Shown here one piece after another: positions 44,123 through 52,750 of a stretch of 64,000 nucleotides of DNA. Position numbers and translations under genes: made by a program. The notes below the pieces were generated by a model. The model was given only the letters and a program-made list of their open reading frames with translations. It was not told where the DNA came from and ran no database searches. Source of the DNA: Pedobacter sp. ok626 (lineage in GTDB: Bacteria > Bacteroidota > Bacteroidia > Sphingobacteriales > Sphingobacteriaceae); contig NZ_FNEX01000001.1 of NCBI RefSeq assembly GCF_900100435.1, positions 248,001 through 312,000 on the forward strand, written 5' to 3'. The number at the start of each line of letters is the position of its first letter. Position 1 is the first letter of the stretch.

Positions 44123-45106
44123 TTAAATTTTATTGAGTTCTGAATTGATGAAGCTTAATTCTTCAGCACTTAAATCAAAATTCATTGATTCTGCGTTGGA
44201 AACTGCTTGTTCTGCATTTCTCGCGCCGGCCAATACTATGGTAATTCCTTTTTGTAAACTTGTCCAACGTAACACCAATTGTGCAAGACTTGCATTCTTT
44301 TCTGCCGCAATTGGACGAATACTCTCCAGAAATACCTTTACTTTTTCCAAATCAAATTGACCAAAATATCCGTTTCTGTGGTCATCACTTTTAAGTTTTT
44401 CGTTCTGGAAGTATTTACCAGAAAGTAAACCTCTTTCCATCGGACTATAAACGATGATTCCTACATTGTTTGTTACTGAGTATGGAACCAGATCAGCTTC
44501 GATGGTACGGTTTAGCATACTGTAAGCTACCTGGTTTGAAGCAGGGGCAAATGTTTTACTGGCTTCTTTTAACAAATCCACACTGTGATTAGATACGGCT
44601 GCTGCACGAATTTTACCTTGTTTGATCAGGCTTTCCATGGCTTCCATAGTTTCATCAATAGGCGTTGTGGCATCTGGCCAATGTTGTTGAAGCAAATCTA
44701 TGTAGTCTGTGTTTAAACGTTTCAGACTTTCTTCTACTTCTTTTATGATGTTCGCTTTTGAGGATAATTTATAGATTGGGATATTTTTTCCGTTTTCAGC
44801 GACATCAAAGAAATGTTCTCCTTTTCCTTGATTGCTGCCATCCCAAACGAGACCGAATTTGGTTAGCAATTGTACTTTAGTTCTGTCTTTTCCTTTTAAG
44901 GCTGTTCCAATCAATTCTTCACTTAATCCGAAACCATAAAAAGGAGCGGTATCTAAAGTGGTCACACCGTTATCCAAAGACGCATGGATTGACTCAATAG
45001 AATCTTTTTGCGCATTTCCACCCCACATAGTACCGCCAATGGCAAATGCACCGTAAGTAATCGTTGACAATTCTAAATCTGTATTTCCTAATTTTCTGTA
45101 TTCCAT
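44123..45106 (-). CDS. Aldo/keto reductase
   Basis: A 327-residue cytoplasmic NAD(P)H-dependent oxidoreductase. I chose the ATG at 45106, which gives the family's usual 'MEYRKLGNTDLELS' start; the frame opens eight codons earlier. The catalytic set is visible: Asp and Tyr in 'LDTAPFYGFG', Lys in 'LLTKFGL' and His in 'LQQHWPD'. The C-terminal 'RWTSLQKGITIVLAGARNAEQ' block binds the cofactor phosphate. It is transcribed alone with its own terminator and a 182-bp upstream gap shared with a divergent antiporter gene. The substrate is probably a small aldehyde or sugar; this cannot be told. Confidence 0.9.
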   Translation of the reverse strand: MEYRKLGNTDLELSTITYGAFAIGGTMWGGNAQKDSIESIHASLDNGVTTLDTAPFYGFGLSEELIGTALKGKDRTKVQLLTKFGLVWDGSNQGKGEHFFDVAENGKNIPIYKLSSKANIIKEVEESLKRLNTDYIDLLQQHWPDATTPIDETMEAMESLIKQGKIRAAAVSNHSVDLLKEASKTFAPASNQVAYSMLNRTIEADLVPYSVTNNVGIIVYSPMERGLLSGKYFQNEKLKSDDHRNGYFGQFDLEKVKVFLESIRPIAAEKNASLAQLVLRWTSLQKGITIVLAGARNAEQAVSNAESMNFDLSAEELSFINSELNKI

Positions 45107-45288
45107 TTTGTTATTTTTTTGACGGGGCAAAATTCCCTAAAAAATCAGCATCATCATAATAGTATAAATAGTAGTTAGGTATTATAAAAATGATAGTATT
45201 TTAAATCGTTACATTCTATTTTGTGGTTTTCAGCACAATAATTGTAGTTTTAGTTTGATGCTCATTATTTATACTTAATCCCAAATTG

Positions 45289-46371
45289 ATGAAGAAAAAA
45301 TTACCATTGCCTTTATGGACGATTATATCCCCGATGGTAGCTTGGTTGGCCTATTTTGGGAACTCACTAGATCTTGGCGCTTTCTATATATTCTTCCTTG
45401 CTGCTGTTCTTATTGCAGGAGTACTTGCTGCAGTACACCATGCTGAAGTTGTGGCCCATCGTGTTGGTGAGCCATTTGGTACCTTGCTATTGGCACTGGC
45501 CATTACGGTAATTGAGGTCGCACTGATTGTCTCTCTGATGCTAACGGGTGGTCCCGATACGGCTGCGCTTGCCCGGGATACGGTTCTGGCTGCTGTGATG
45601 ATAATTTTAACTGGAATTATTGGTTTGTGCTTATTGGTAGGGGGTGCAAAGTTTAAAGAACAGGTGTTTAGCTTACCTGGAGTAAGTGCGGCTTTAGTTA
45701 CGCTTACTGCTATATTGGTGCTGACGCTGATTCTTCCTAATTATACCACCAGTAAGGAAGGTCCTGAATACACTCAGGTCCAGCTCATCTTTGTTGCTGT
45801 GGTTTGTTTGGTGCTGTATGGTGCTTTTGTAATGGTTCAAACCATGAGGCACCGTGATTTCTTTTTACCACCGGATGCTGATGGTGATGAGGAAGTGCAT
45901 GCTGCACCACCGACGAACAAGGTTGCATTATTAAGTACGTTTTTATTGGTTTTATGTTTGGGCGTTGTTGTGTTATTGGCAAAGGCATTGGCGCCTGATA
46001 TAGAAAATGCGGTAGTGAATTTTGGTGCGCCAAAATCATTAGTAGGGGTGATCATCGCAGCAGTAGTATTACTGCCTGAGGGGTTGGCAGCCTATCGTGC
46101 AGCTAGAAAAAACCGTTTACAAACGAGCTTAAATCTTGCTTTGGGATCCGCATTGGCCAGTATTGGTTTAACAATTCCAGCTGTAGCCATTGTATCTATC
46201 ATAACGGGGATGAACATTACGTTGGGAATTGATATGAAGGCTACTGTATTGCTGCTATTGGCACAGTTTACCATCATGCTTTCCTTGGCAACTGGGCGTA
46301 CTAATGTGCTGCAGGGAATCGTGTTGTTAGTGATATTTATGGTTTATCTATTTACTATTATAGCGCCATAA
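45289..46371 (+). CDS. Ca2+/H+ antiporter, ChaA-like
   Basis: A 360-residue inner-membrane protein with about 10-11 hydrophobic segments. The ATG at 45289 is preferred to the TTG one codon earlier. The two inverted alpha repeats of the cation/Ca2+ exchanger family are visible: 'GEPFGTLLLALAITVIEVAL' near residue 60 and 'LLPEGLAAYRAARKNRLQTSLNLALGSALASIGLTIPAV' near 262-300, each with the key Glu. An acidic, His-containing loop (about 199-206, 'DADGDEEVH') separates the halves. It expels Ca2+, and possibly Na+ or K+, in exchange for protons. It converges on the DUF3995-type gene, 10 bp apart. Confidence 0.9.
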   Translation: MKKKLPLPLWTIISPMVAWLAYFGNSLDLGAFYIFFLAAVLIAGVLAAVHHAEVVAHRVGEPFGTLLLALAITVIEVALIVSLMLTGGPDTAALARDTVLAAVMIILTGIIGLCLLVGGAKFKEQVFSLPGVSAALVTLTAILVLTLILPNYTTSKEGPEYTQVQLIFVAVVCLVLYGAFVMVQTMRHRDFFLPPDADGDEEVHAAPPTNKVALLSTFLLVLCLGVVVLLAKALAPDIENAVVNFGAPKSLVGVIIAAVVLLPEGLAAYRAARKNRLQTSLNLALGSALASIGLTIPAVAIVSIITGMNITLGIDMKATVLLLLAQFTIMLSLATGRTNVLQGIVLLVIFMVYLFTIIAP

Positions 46372-46381
46372 AAAAACTATT

Positions 46382-46816
46382 CTATGGTCCGCAGGTCAGC
46401 AATGGAATAGATAAACTAAATATAGAGAGCATAAGGCAAAGTGGAACATAATATCTGTTGTCTTCCTTTGCAAAGTCGGTTCCTTTAACACTTTTCATCA
46501 AACCGACATATTTGAAATCTCCGATCGCACGAAGGCAGAATATTCCTGCAATAAGATAAGTCGCCACATGAATATATTTTCTTTCTATCAGCTGGTCTGC
46601 AAATCCAATATTTGCCAGGGTAATGAATGCGAATATGAATAGCCCTAGTCCAACAATCAGGGTTCCAAATCTACTGGGGTTTAAGGCTAGCGCTCCGTTT
46701 GGCTTAACTGGTAATGTGTTTTTTTTTGCCCATGTGCCGCCGAAAGCCCAATATATATGCAAAAATGAAAGGAAAAGAAAAGTTAAAGTGTTAATAGCTA
46801 CTAGTACATATGTCAT
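46382..46816 (-). CDS. DUF3995-type small membrane protein
   Basis: A 144-residue protein with four hydrophobic segments. The 'FLHIYWAFGGTWAKK' opening and the 'LNPSRFGTLIVGLGLF' block match the DUF3995 family, whose role is not known. The third helix holds 'IAGIFCLRAIGDFKYVGLMKS', also conserved. It has no enzyme motif. It converges on the antiporter gene and is preceded by a 117-bp gap, so it is probably transcribed alone. Confidence 0.75.
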   Translation of the reverse strand: MTYVLVAINTLTFLFLSFLHIYWAFGGTWAKKNTLPVKPNGALALNPSRFGTLIVGLGLFIFAFITLANIGFADQLIERKYIHVATYLIAGIFCLRAIGDFKYVGLMKSVKGTDFAKEDNRYYVPLCLMLSIFSLSIPLLTCGP

Positions 46817-46933
46817 TGTTTTATAGATTTTTTTTGAATTCCATAGTATAGTCTTAAGCTACTAAGCTAAGAAATTGTTCAATCGACAAATCAATGTTTG
46901 ATTTGATATGACATTAAGAACATATCAAATGGA

Positions 46934-48292
46934 TTAAACAATAGCAGACAGCGCTACTAACATTTGGCATTCAAGAAAAACGGTGTACATCAATGCAAAT
47001 AACAAACAATACCAGAGTATGTCAACTTTCTTTCTCCATTTAATCCAAGATGTGATTATGATAAAAAGTGGGAGCGTAATGATATAAATTATAATGAAGT
47101 TAAAAATAAAATCGAGAGACGTGGAATAAGGGTCAGTTATGAATACAGTAATGCCCATCTGTGCCAGCCAAACTGAAATAGGGAGGAGAAAGCATAGAAA
47201 ATATTTCCAACCCCATTTCATCTGTACTGCCTCCGGGTAGGTAGCGCGGTAGTTTTTTACGATGAGTACGATCACCAAAATGACCAGCATCGTCAATACA
47301 GCAAGTTGGATATATTTCCTGGTAATCGTGTCTGCCCGGGTATTAATCCTGTCAGAAGAAATCATCCGGTCCCCTTCGAATTTTTGAATTTGAGTGTTTT
47401 CTCCTTTAATGAAGGTCTTTTTAGTAACGATAGTATTTGTAGGCTCCCGATAGGTCCAGATGGAGTCTTCGATCCCATTTTTATAATAACCTTCTATTAA
47501 TGTAGTATCGGCATTTTTCCTGATGAACTTTCCATCCAAACGGCTCCCCTTAAATCGGATTGAGTCTTCATAATTTGGAGTTTTAAGCCTGAGGTAGGTA
47601 ATCTTTCCCAAAGTCATTGGCTTTACAATTTCGGGCATTTGATTATGTAAGGACTCATCCAGGCTGATAAGGAAAAGGTTTTTGGTGTAGTCGTCGCTTT
47701 TAACAGGTCGTCTGGTAGTTACCAATTGTTTTACCTCAACTACGAGTAATGAATCGAAACGGTGAAATGTAAAATCTTCTTCATAATAATTGGAATCGGG
47801 TAGTACATTAGATTTAAAAAGCACATACTGCGGTTGATCGAAACTTTGTATATACCTCGGTGCACTACTTGCGCAAAAGGCGAAAAATGCCAAGGCCGCG
47901 ATAAATTGAGGGTAAAAGTTAATGCTGAAAGTAAAACTGTTTAAACTATACCAAGCCAACGGCAGAACGATCAGAGCTAGAAGGTCGGTAGGGTCTACTA
48001 CGCGTTGAATGGGGAAGATATAAGTGCTGAAAAATTCAATAAATGTTGAAGAATAACTGCTTTTCCAATAGATAAACAGCAGCCCGGTAAGGATAAATAT
48101 CGCTAGTTTGCGTTTAGGCAGAAAAGCTGACCAGAAAATGGAGAATATAAATAACCCGCAGAAATCGGATAGCTTTCCTGTGAAGGTATTATGAAAGGCT
48201 TCTTTTAGATAGAAATCATTGAGCATCAATAGTGCTAAACAAATGAGGAAAGGTAAGGAGGTCAATGGTTTCAATCGATTCGAGATAGGCAT
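46934..48292 (-). CDS. Membrane protein with MORN-like central segment, unknown function
   Basis: A 452-residue protein that I do not recognise as a whole. The first 145 residues hold about five hydrophobic segments, beginning with 'FLICLALLMLNDFYLKEAFH'. A soluble stretch (about 150-325) follows, with a MORN/YwqK-like pattern, 'LIEGYYKNGIEDSIWTYREP'. The last 120 residues hold three or four more hydrophobic segments. Such N-terminal blocks, with 'GKLSDFCGLFIFSIF', occur in Bacteroidota proteins of unknown role. It is flanked by gaps of 117 and 155 bp and is probably transcribed alone. Confidence 0.6.
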   Translation of the reverse strand: MPISNRLKPLTSLPFLICLALLMLNDFYLKEAFHNTFTGKLSDFCGLFIFSIFWSAFLPKRKLAIFILTGLLFIYWKSSYSSTFIEFFSTYIFPIQRVVDPTDLLALIVLPLAWYSLNSFTFSINFYPQFIAALAFFAFCASSAPRYIQSFDQPQYVLFKSNVLPDSNYYEEDFTFHRFDSLLVVEVKQLVTTRRPVKSDDYTKNLFLISLDESLHNQMPEIVKPMTLGKITYLRLKTPNYEDSIRFKGSRLDGKFIRKNADTTLIEGYYKNGIEDSIWTYREPTNTIVTKKTFIKGENTQIQKFEGDRMISSDRINTRADTITRKYIQLAVLTMLVILVIVLIVKNYRATYPEAVQMKWGWKYFLCFLLPISVWLAQMGITVFITDPYSTSLDFIFNFIIIYIITLPLFIIITSWIKWRKKVDILWYCLLFALMYTVFLECQMLVALSAIV

Positions 48293-48447
48293 ACTTGATT
48301 AGCTTTTCCGTTTATACGGAAAAATGGGTTTGGTAACCCAAAGAGGTATGTATATGGAAGGCTCTTTTTCACAATACCATATCCTCAACAAGATATTTAT
48401 CTTCATAATTTGGACATTAAAGATCCTGATAAGGAATAGTTAGGACT

Positions 48448-49086
48448 CTACATAGAAAGCAATACTGCTACATAATGAAAGATGGCTGCGGCCAGTACCA
48501 TTGCATGCCATAATGCATGAGAATAGGGTCGTTTGCCAAATAGATAAAACGCTGTTCCTATTGAGTAAAATCCGGCGCCAATAAACAACATGATAATCAC
48601 TGATTTTGGAAGTGCTGTAAAAAACTTATTTCCGCCAATTAACATCATCCATCCCATTAGTAGGTAAATGATTGTTGAAATGATATTGTATTTACCCGTA
48701 TACCATATCTTAAAAAATATACCCACAAGCGTGAGTCCCCATAATAGGCAAAGTAACGTGATCCCGAAACTATTGTTCATATAGATCAGTAAGAAAGGGG
48801 TATAAGTTCCTGCAATAAGAAAGTAAATACTGATGTGATCAAGGATTTCAAATAGTCTTTTTACCCCAAACTCTAGTGCCAGATGGTACACCATTGAACA
48901 GGTGAATAACATGAGGAAACAAAAGCCGTAAATACCTGCTCCGACTATTGCAGGGACATTGTTGTGTGCTGTGGCGATTCCGATGAGTACCGGTATACCA
49001 CTAACACCAAATAGCACACCAATACCATGGATTAGTCCATGGAGGAGCTCTTGTTTTCTGGTAAACTTTTCCTTAACTACTTTCAT
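48448..49086 (-). CDS. Hemolysin III/PAQR-family membrane protein
   Basis: A 212-residue protein from the ATG at 49086 (a TTG one codon earlier also opens the frame). Seven hydrophobic segments and the conserved metal-binding set of the family are seen: 'QELLHGLIHGIGVLFG', 'CSMVYHLAL', 'DHISIYFLIAGTYTPF' and the final 'HALWHAMVLAAAIFHY'. In bacteria the family is called hemolysin III or YqfA and is linked to membrane lipid state; a toxin role is doubtful. It is transcribed alone, divergent from the serine hydrolase gene across 87 bp. Confidence 0.9.
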   Translation of the reverse strand: MKVVKEKFTRKQELLHGLIHGIGVLFGVSGIPVLIGIATAHNNVPAIVGAGIYGFCFLMLFTCSMVYHLALEFGVKRLFEILDHISIYFLIAGTYTPFLLIYMNNSFGITLLCLLWGLTLVGIFFKIWYTGKYNIISTIIYLLMGWMMLIGGNKFFTALPKSVIIMLFIGAGFYSIGTAFYLFGKRPYSHALWHAMVLAAAIFHYVAVLLSM

Positions 49087-49138
49087 CAAATAAGTAACAA
49101 TTGAAACAGGTAAAAGTTAACGTAATGGGAAAAATAGA

Positions 49139-49146
49139 TAAATTTG
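49139..49146 (+). promoter_or_regulatory. Bacteroidota-type -7 box upstream of the serine hydrolase gene
   Basis: TAAATTTG matches the TAnnTTTG consensus of Bacteroidota promoters exactly and ends 27 bp before the ATG at 49174, giving a short leader. A -33 TTTG is not clear; only TTAAC is seen about 20 bp upstream. Confidence 0.45.
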
Positions 49147-49173
49147 GTTAACTTCAGATAAACCAATTTAATT

Positions 49174-50559
49174 ATGTCGCTTCGTTACAAACTAATTCTT
49201 CTTCTTCTTGTTTCAACTCTACTGACTTTTGCGCAGGGCGACAAGGATTTTTCTGCACAATATGATGAATTGCTGTCAGCCCAGTTTAAACCTAGTGAAA
49301 CAGGTGCCGTAGCGCTAGTCGCAAAAAATGGAGAGGTTATCTATAAGAAGGCATTTGGAATGGCAAATCTGGAGTTGAATGTCCCTATGACAACGGATAT
49401 GGTTTTCAAGATCGGCTCCGTTACAAAACAGTTTACTGCTGTCGCCATACTGCAACTTCTGGAGCAAGGGAAATTAAATTTACAAGATGATATCACCAAA
49501 TACATCCCGGATTATCCTACTAAAGGATCTAAAATTACGATAGAGCACCTGCTTACACACACTTCTGGTATAAAAAGCTATACAGGGATGACAGATTTTG
49601 GAAAAATGATGCCCAATAATATGACTCCGCTTGAGCTCATTCAGATTATTAAAACTCAGCCGGTTGATTTTGCACCGGGTACAAAGTTTAAGTACAACAA
49701 TTCCGGATATTTCATCTTAGGATATATTATCGAAAAGATAACTGGGATGCCCTATGGGAAGTATATTGAAGATCACGTGTTTAAGCTTGCTGATATGAGC
49801 ACTTCTTATTATGGCGACAATGATCGAATTATTAAAAATAGGGCGGCCGGTTATGATCCAGGACCAAAAGGCTTAGGTAATGCTATTTTGCTTAGTATGA
49901 CCTTGCCTTACGCTGCAGGATCACTAATGTCTACCGTTGGTGATCTATACAAATGGAATCAAGCACTTTTTTCATATAAAATTATAAAAAAGGAAAGCCT
50001 TGATAAGGCATTGAAACCATATGTTTTAAGCACCGGTAAAGCAACGAAATATGGTTATGGATTGATTTTAGATTCACTTCAGGGCAGCCCAATTATCCTA
50101 CATGGCGGTGGTATTAATGGCTTTTTATCTTACGCCAATTACCTGCCGGCAGAGAAGGTTTTAGTTGTTGTTCTTTCAAATTCTACAGCCAAATCGCCCG
50201 ATGAGATCGGCAAGAAGATTTCAGCAATTGCTATTGGCAAACCAATCGCAGATAAAGCGGAGAAGTTTGAAAATAAAAAGCCTCCTGTAGAAATCAACGT
50301 GCCGGACGCGACGCTATTAACCTATGTGGGCGAATATCAATTGGCGCCTGGTTTTTCTCTTGTGATTACAAAAGATGGAAGTCGTTTATTCGCCCAAGCC
50401 ACCGGACAGGGAAAGAACGAGATCTTTGCTGAATCAGACAATATGTTCTATTTAAAAGTAGTCACAGCTAAGGTTGAGTTTACAAAAGATGATAAAGGAA
50501 AAATTAGCAAACTTTTCCTTTATCAGGGTGGGAAAAAGGTTGAGGGTAAAAAGATTTAG
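49174..50559 (+). CDS. Serine hydrolase of the class C beta-lactamase family
   Basis: A 461-residue exported protein (signal about 1-20, LTFAQG). The penicillin-recognizing fold is marked by Ser82-x-x-Lys85 in 'IGSVTKQFTA', the Tyr-x-Asn motif in 'FKYNNSGYFILGY', and 'LHGGGINGF' in the place of the KTG box. A C-terminal beta domain (about 370-461, 'TYVGEYQLAPGFSLVI') resembles DUF3471 attachments. The family covers esterases, D-amino peptidases and some beta-lactamases. The extra C-terminal domain and HGG box favour a peptidase or esterase over a resistance enzyme. It converges on the lipoprotein gene downstream, 14 bp apart. Confidence 0.88.
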   Translation: MSLRYKLILLLLVSTLLTFAQGDKDFSAQYDELLSAQFKPSETGAVALVAKNGEVIYKKAFGMANLELNVPMTTDMVFKIGSVTKQFTAVAILQLLEQGKLNLQDDITKYIPDYPTKGSKITIEHLLTHTSGIKSYTGMTDFGKMMPNNMTPLELIQIIKTQPVDFAPGTKFKYNNSGYFILGYIIEKITGMPYGKYIEDHVFKLADMSTSYYGDNDRIIKNRAAGYDPGPKGLGNAILLSMTLPYAAGSLMSTVGDLYKWNQALFSYKIIKKESLDKALKPYVLSTGKATKYGYGLILDSLQGSPIILHGGGINGFLSYANYLPAEKVLVVVLSNSTAKSPDEIGKKISAIAIGKPIADKAEKFENKKPPVEINVPDATLLTYVGEYQLAPGFSLVITKDGSRLFAQATGQGKNEIFAESDNMFYLKVVTAKVEFTKDDKGKISKLFLYQGGKKVEGKKI

Positions 50560-50573
50560 ATAAGGGGCGCATA

Positions 50574-51008
50574 CTAATGCATCTTTTCAAATACAAACTT
50601 TGGATTTTTATAATTGATTGGGATGTTTTTTTTGAAATAAGGCATGTTCATGTAAATTTCTAGCGCGCCTTCTCCCATAATTAACCGCTCATCTTTTTTT
50701 AACAAAGCAATTGGAGTAGTATGCCATTTCTCTATTCCGTAATGTTGAAAACGGTAAGTTCCCCTTAAAGTATCCCCTTTAACAATTCCCATTACATCTC
50801 CAGAATCTTTAAACGCCCCATGATAATTGATTTCATATTGGCCGTAGAACTCCTTGTTGGTCAGTTTTATTTTAAATGTAGCGGTGTCCCCCTTGTTTAT
50901 AGCCTGGTATAATGTTTTAGTCTCATTACGACCAGACTCACTATTGGAACAACCAGATAGGATGAAAATCATCCCTAAAAACAGTAATAATGCTTTCTTC
51001 ACGTACAT
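50574..51008 (-). CDS. Small lipoprotein of unknown function
   Basis: A 144-residue lipoprotein with a clear signal: 'LLFLGMIFILSGC', cysteine at residue 20. The mature part is mostly beta, with repeated strands such as 'TFKIKLTNKEFYGQYEI' and 'GDTLRGTYRFQHYGIEKW', somewhat like small lipocalin-like lipoproteins of Bacteroidota. No catalytic motif is seen. A -7-like box (TATATTTG on the minus strand, 51022-51029) stands 13 bp before the start. It is divergent from the miaE-like gene. Confidence 0.7.
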   Translation of the reverse strand: MYVKKALLLFLGMIFILSGCSNSESGRNETKTLYQAINKGDTATFKIKLTNKEFYGQYEINYHGAFKDSGDVMGIVKGDTLRGTYRFQHYGIEKWHTTPIALLKKDERLIMGEGALEIYMNMPYFKKNIPINYKNPKFVFEKMH

Positions 51009-51052
51009 ATTTGATTATTTTCAAATATAGCTATAGGTACTGAAATCTTTCC

Positions 51053-51060
51053 TAATTTTG
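51053..51060 (+). promoter_or_regulatory. Bacteroidota-type -7 box upstream of the miaE-like gene
   Basis: TAATTTTG matches TAnnTTTG exactly and ends 23 bp before the ATG at 51084. A convincing -33 element is not visible. Opposite it, on the minus strand, TATATTTG at 51022-51029 may serve the divergent lipoprotein gene. Confidence 0.4.
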
Positions 51061-51083
51061 GCCCGGAGAAGATATTTATCGTT

Positions 51084-51665
51084 ATGCTTGGATTAAAATT
51101 ATTGACAGACCCACGTTGGGCAAACATTGCTGAATCAAATTTAGAAGAGATTTTAACCGATCATGCCTGGTGCGAACAAAAAGCAGCAACGAATGCCATC
51201 ACTCTAATTGCCAATAATTCGGAGCATATGGATTTAGTAGAAGCCCTCACGGCTATTGCAATTGAAGAAATGCAGCACTTCCAAATGGTTGTCGACATCA
51301 TTAAACAACGGGGTTATACACTTGGCCGTGAACGTAAAGATGATTACGTAGGCCAATTGGTTAAGTTTAGTCGTAGAGACGGTAGTAGGAACAATGCGTT
51401 TATTGATCGTCTTTTATTTGCTGCAATGATTGAGGCGAGAAGCTGCGAGCGTTTCCGCGTATTGTCACAAAATATCAAAGACCAGGAATTGGCAAAATTT
51501 TACTATGATTTAATGGTTTCAGAAGCAGGGCATTACACTGTGTTTCTAAATTTCGCCCGTAAATATACCATTGATATTGATGTGGATAAAAGATGGAAAG
51601 AATGGCTTGAATTTGAAGGTGAGCTGATTCAAAGCTTTGGCAATAAAGAAGCCATTCATGGCTAA
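51084..51665 (+). CDS. miaE: tRNA-(ms2io6A)-hydroxylase MiaE-like
   Basis: A 193-residue ferritin-like four-helix protein that matches the MiaE family from its first residues ('MLGLKLLTDPRWA'). Candidate di-iron ligands are spread over the helices as expected: Glu in 'ILTDHAWCEQKAA', 'EEMQHFQMV', 'EARSCERFRVL' and 'SEAGHYTVFL'. MiaE uses O2 to hydroxylate the isopentenyl group of 2-methylthio-N6-isopentenyladenosine at position 37 of certain tRNAs. Length is usual for the short bacterial form. An azurin-like gene follows 64 bp later on the same strand. Confidence 0.9.
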   Translation: MLGLKLLTDPRWANIAESNLEEILTDHAWCEQKAATNAITLIANNSEHMDLVEALTAIAIEEMQHFQMVVDIIKQRGYTLGRERKDDYVGQLVKFSRRDGSRNNAFIDRLLFAAMIEARSCERFRVLSQNIKDQELAKFYYDLMVSEAGHYTVFLNFARKYTIDIDVDKRWKEWLEFEGELIQSFGNKEAIHG

Positions 51666-51729
51666 TCTGAATTATAACAAACTATATCTCTGATAGCAAT
51701 GTTATAGTGCTGTATTTAAAAATAAGAAA

Positions 51730-52248
51730 ATGAAAAAAATCTTTAGTATTACAGCATTGGTTACCGTTTTTGCATTGACACTTAGTTCGTGTGGTGGTGG
51801 TAATGAAAACAAAAGCGAAACTGCAACTACACCTGTAGAAGATGTGATGGTTCCGCCAGTGGAGGAAGCAATCAGCAATACTTTAAGCTTATCGGCCCAC
51901 GACCAGATGAAGTTTGACAAAACAGAATTAAAGGCACTTGCAGGAAAACCAATTACATTAACATTTGCACATATTGGTACAATGGATAGAAATGCAATGG
52001 GCCATAATTTTATCCTGTTAAAACAGGGTACAAATATTGATGATTTTGTGAAAAAGGCCTTAACAGCAAAGGATAACGACTACATTCCTAAATCTGAAAG
52101 CGATAAAATTATCGCTCATACCAAATTACTTGCAGGTGGAGAGTCCGATACAATTGAGTTTACTGTCCCTGAAAAAGGTACTTATGATTTTATTTGCTCC
52201 TTTCCAGGACATGCCGCTACGATGAGAGGCAAGCTAATTGTACAATAG
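51730..52248 (+). CDS. Azurin-like blue copper lipoprotein
   Basis: A 172-residue lipoprotein: cysteine 21 follows LTLSS, then a Gly/Asn/Glu-rich linker to about residue 50. The cupredoxin domain has all type 1 copper ligands: His92 in MGHNF, Cys156 and His161 in 'ICSFPGHAATM', and Met165. The wording of both motifs is that of azurin rather than plastocyanin. It should carry electrons in the periplasm or at the membrane, for example to a cytochrome oxidase or peroxidase, none of which is encoded here. A hairpin follows the stop codon. Confidence 0.93.
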   Translation: MKKIFSITALVTVFALTLSSCGGGNENKSETATTPVEDVMVPPVEEAISNTLSLSAHDQMKFDKTELKALAGKPITLTFAHIGTMDRNAMGHNFILLKQGTNIDDFVKKALTAKDNDYIPKSESDKIIAHTKLLAGGESDTIEFTVPEKGTYDFICSFPGHAATMRGKLIVQ

Positions 52249-52262
52249 AATTAATAGCGCTT

Positions 52263-52298
52263 ACTATGTTCCTGATTCTAAATCTCTGGGAACATAGT
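52263..52298. terminator. Hairpin between the azurin-like and DUF4870-type genes
   Basis: A perfect 10-bp inverted repeat, 52263-52272 with 52289-52298, lies 14 bp after the azurin stop and overlaps the last codons of the convergent gene. The following sequence is only moderately T-rich, so termination is likely but not certain. Confidence 0.5.
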
Positions 52299-52664
52299 TT
52301 GTGCTCTTTCACCAATCAAAGGCATTGGTTTTTTCTCCCCATTTAAAACGCCTATAAATCCAATAATCCAGATCACAAATAGCCCGGCGTATACAATATA
52401 GGCCAGGTAAATAATCCCAAACATACCTGTAGTTGCTATTAACATCCCTAGAAAAAAGCTGAGGGCGAAATATATAACTGTCGACACTATTGCAAACAGT
52501 AGGGTTTGTCTCAAATGGTAGCTACCAAAGTCCGTTTTTTTGTCTTTATGCAGTGCAAAGTAGGCAATCAACCATAAGATTATACCGAAATAGCTCAGGA
52601 TAGCAGCTGTCTTCCCGTTGTCGGAGGTAACAGGCGTTGGGTTAAAAGGTTTGTTTGTTTCCAT
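52278..52664 (-). CDS. DUF4870/Tic20-like small membrane protein
   Basis: A 128-residue protein with a Pro/Thr-rich start and three to four hydrophobic helices. 'AILSYFGIILWLIAYF', 'FGSYHLRQTLLFAI' and the final 'GEKKPMPLIGE' fit the DUF4870 (Tic20-like) family of unknown role, in which a helix, an H-x-[RK]-Q motif and a C-terminal P-L-I-G are usual. The sequence HLRQ is present at residue 51. It is transcribed alone and converges on the azurin gene. Confidence 0.8.
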   Translation of the reverse strand: METNKPFNPTPVTSDNGKTAAILSYFGIILWLIAYFALHKDKKTDFGSYHLRQTLLFAIVSTVIYFALSFFLGMLIATTGMFGIIYLAYIVYAGLFVIWIIGFIGVLNGEKKPMPLIGERAQTMFPEI

Positions 52665-52750
52665 TTTAAGGTGCTTTTAAGATTGTAAATTATTGGTAGA
52701 CTGATGAACATATTCCAATAATGATGCCACAGAAGTTTTTAGCACAATTC

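Noticed and set aside
48448..49086. Hemolysin III as a virulence toxin
   Set aside because: The family is widespread in harmless bacteria and resembles PAQR membrane proteins.
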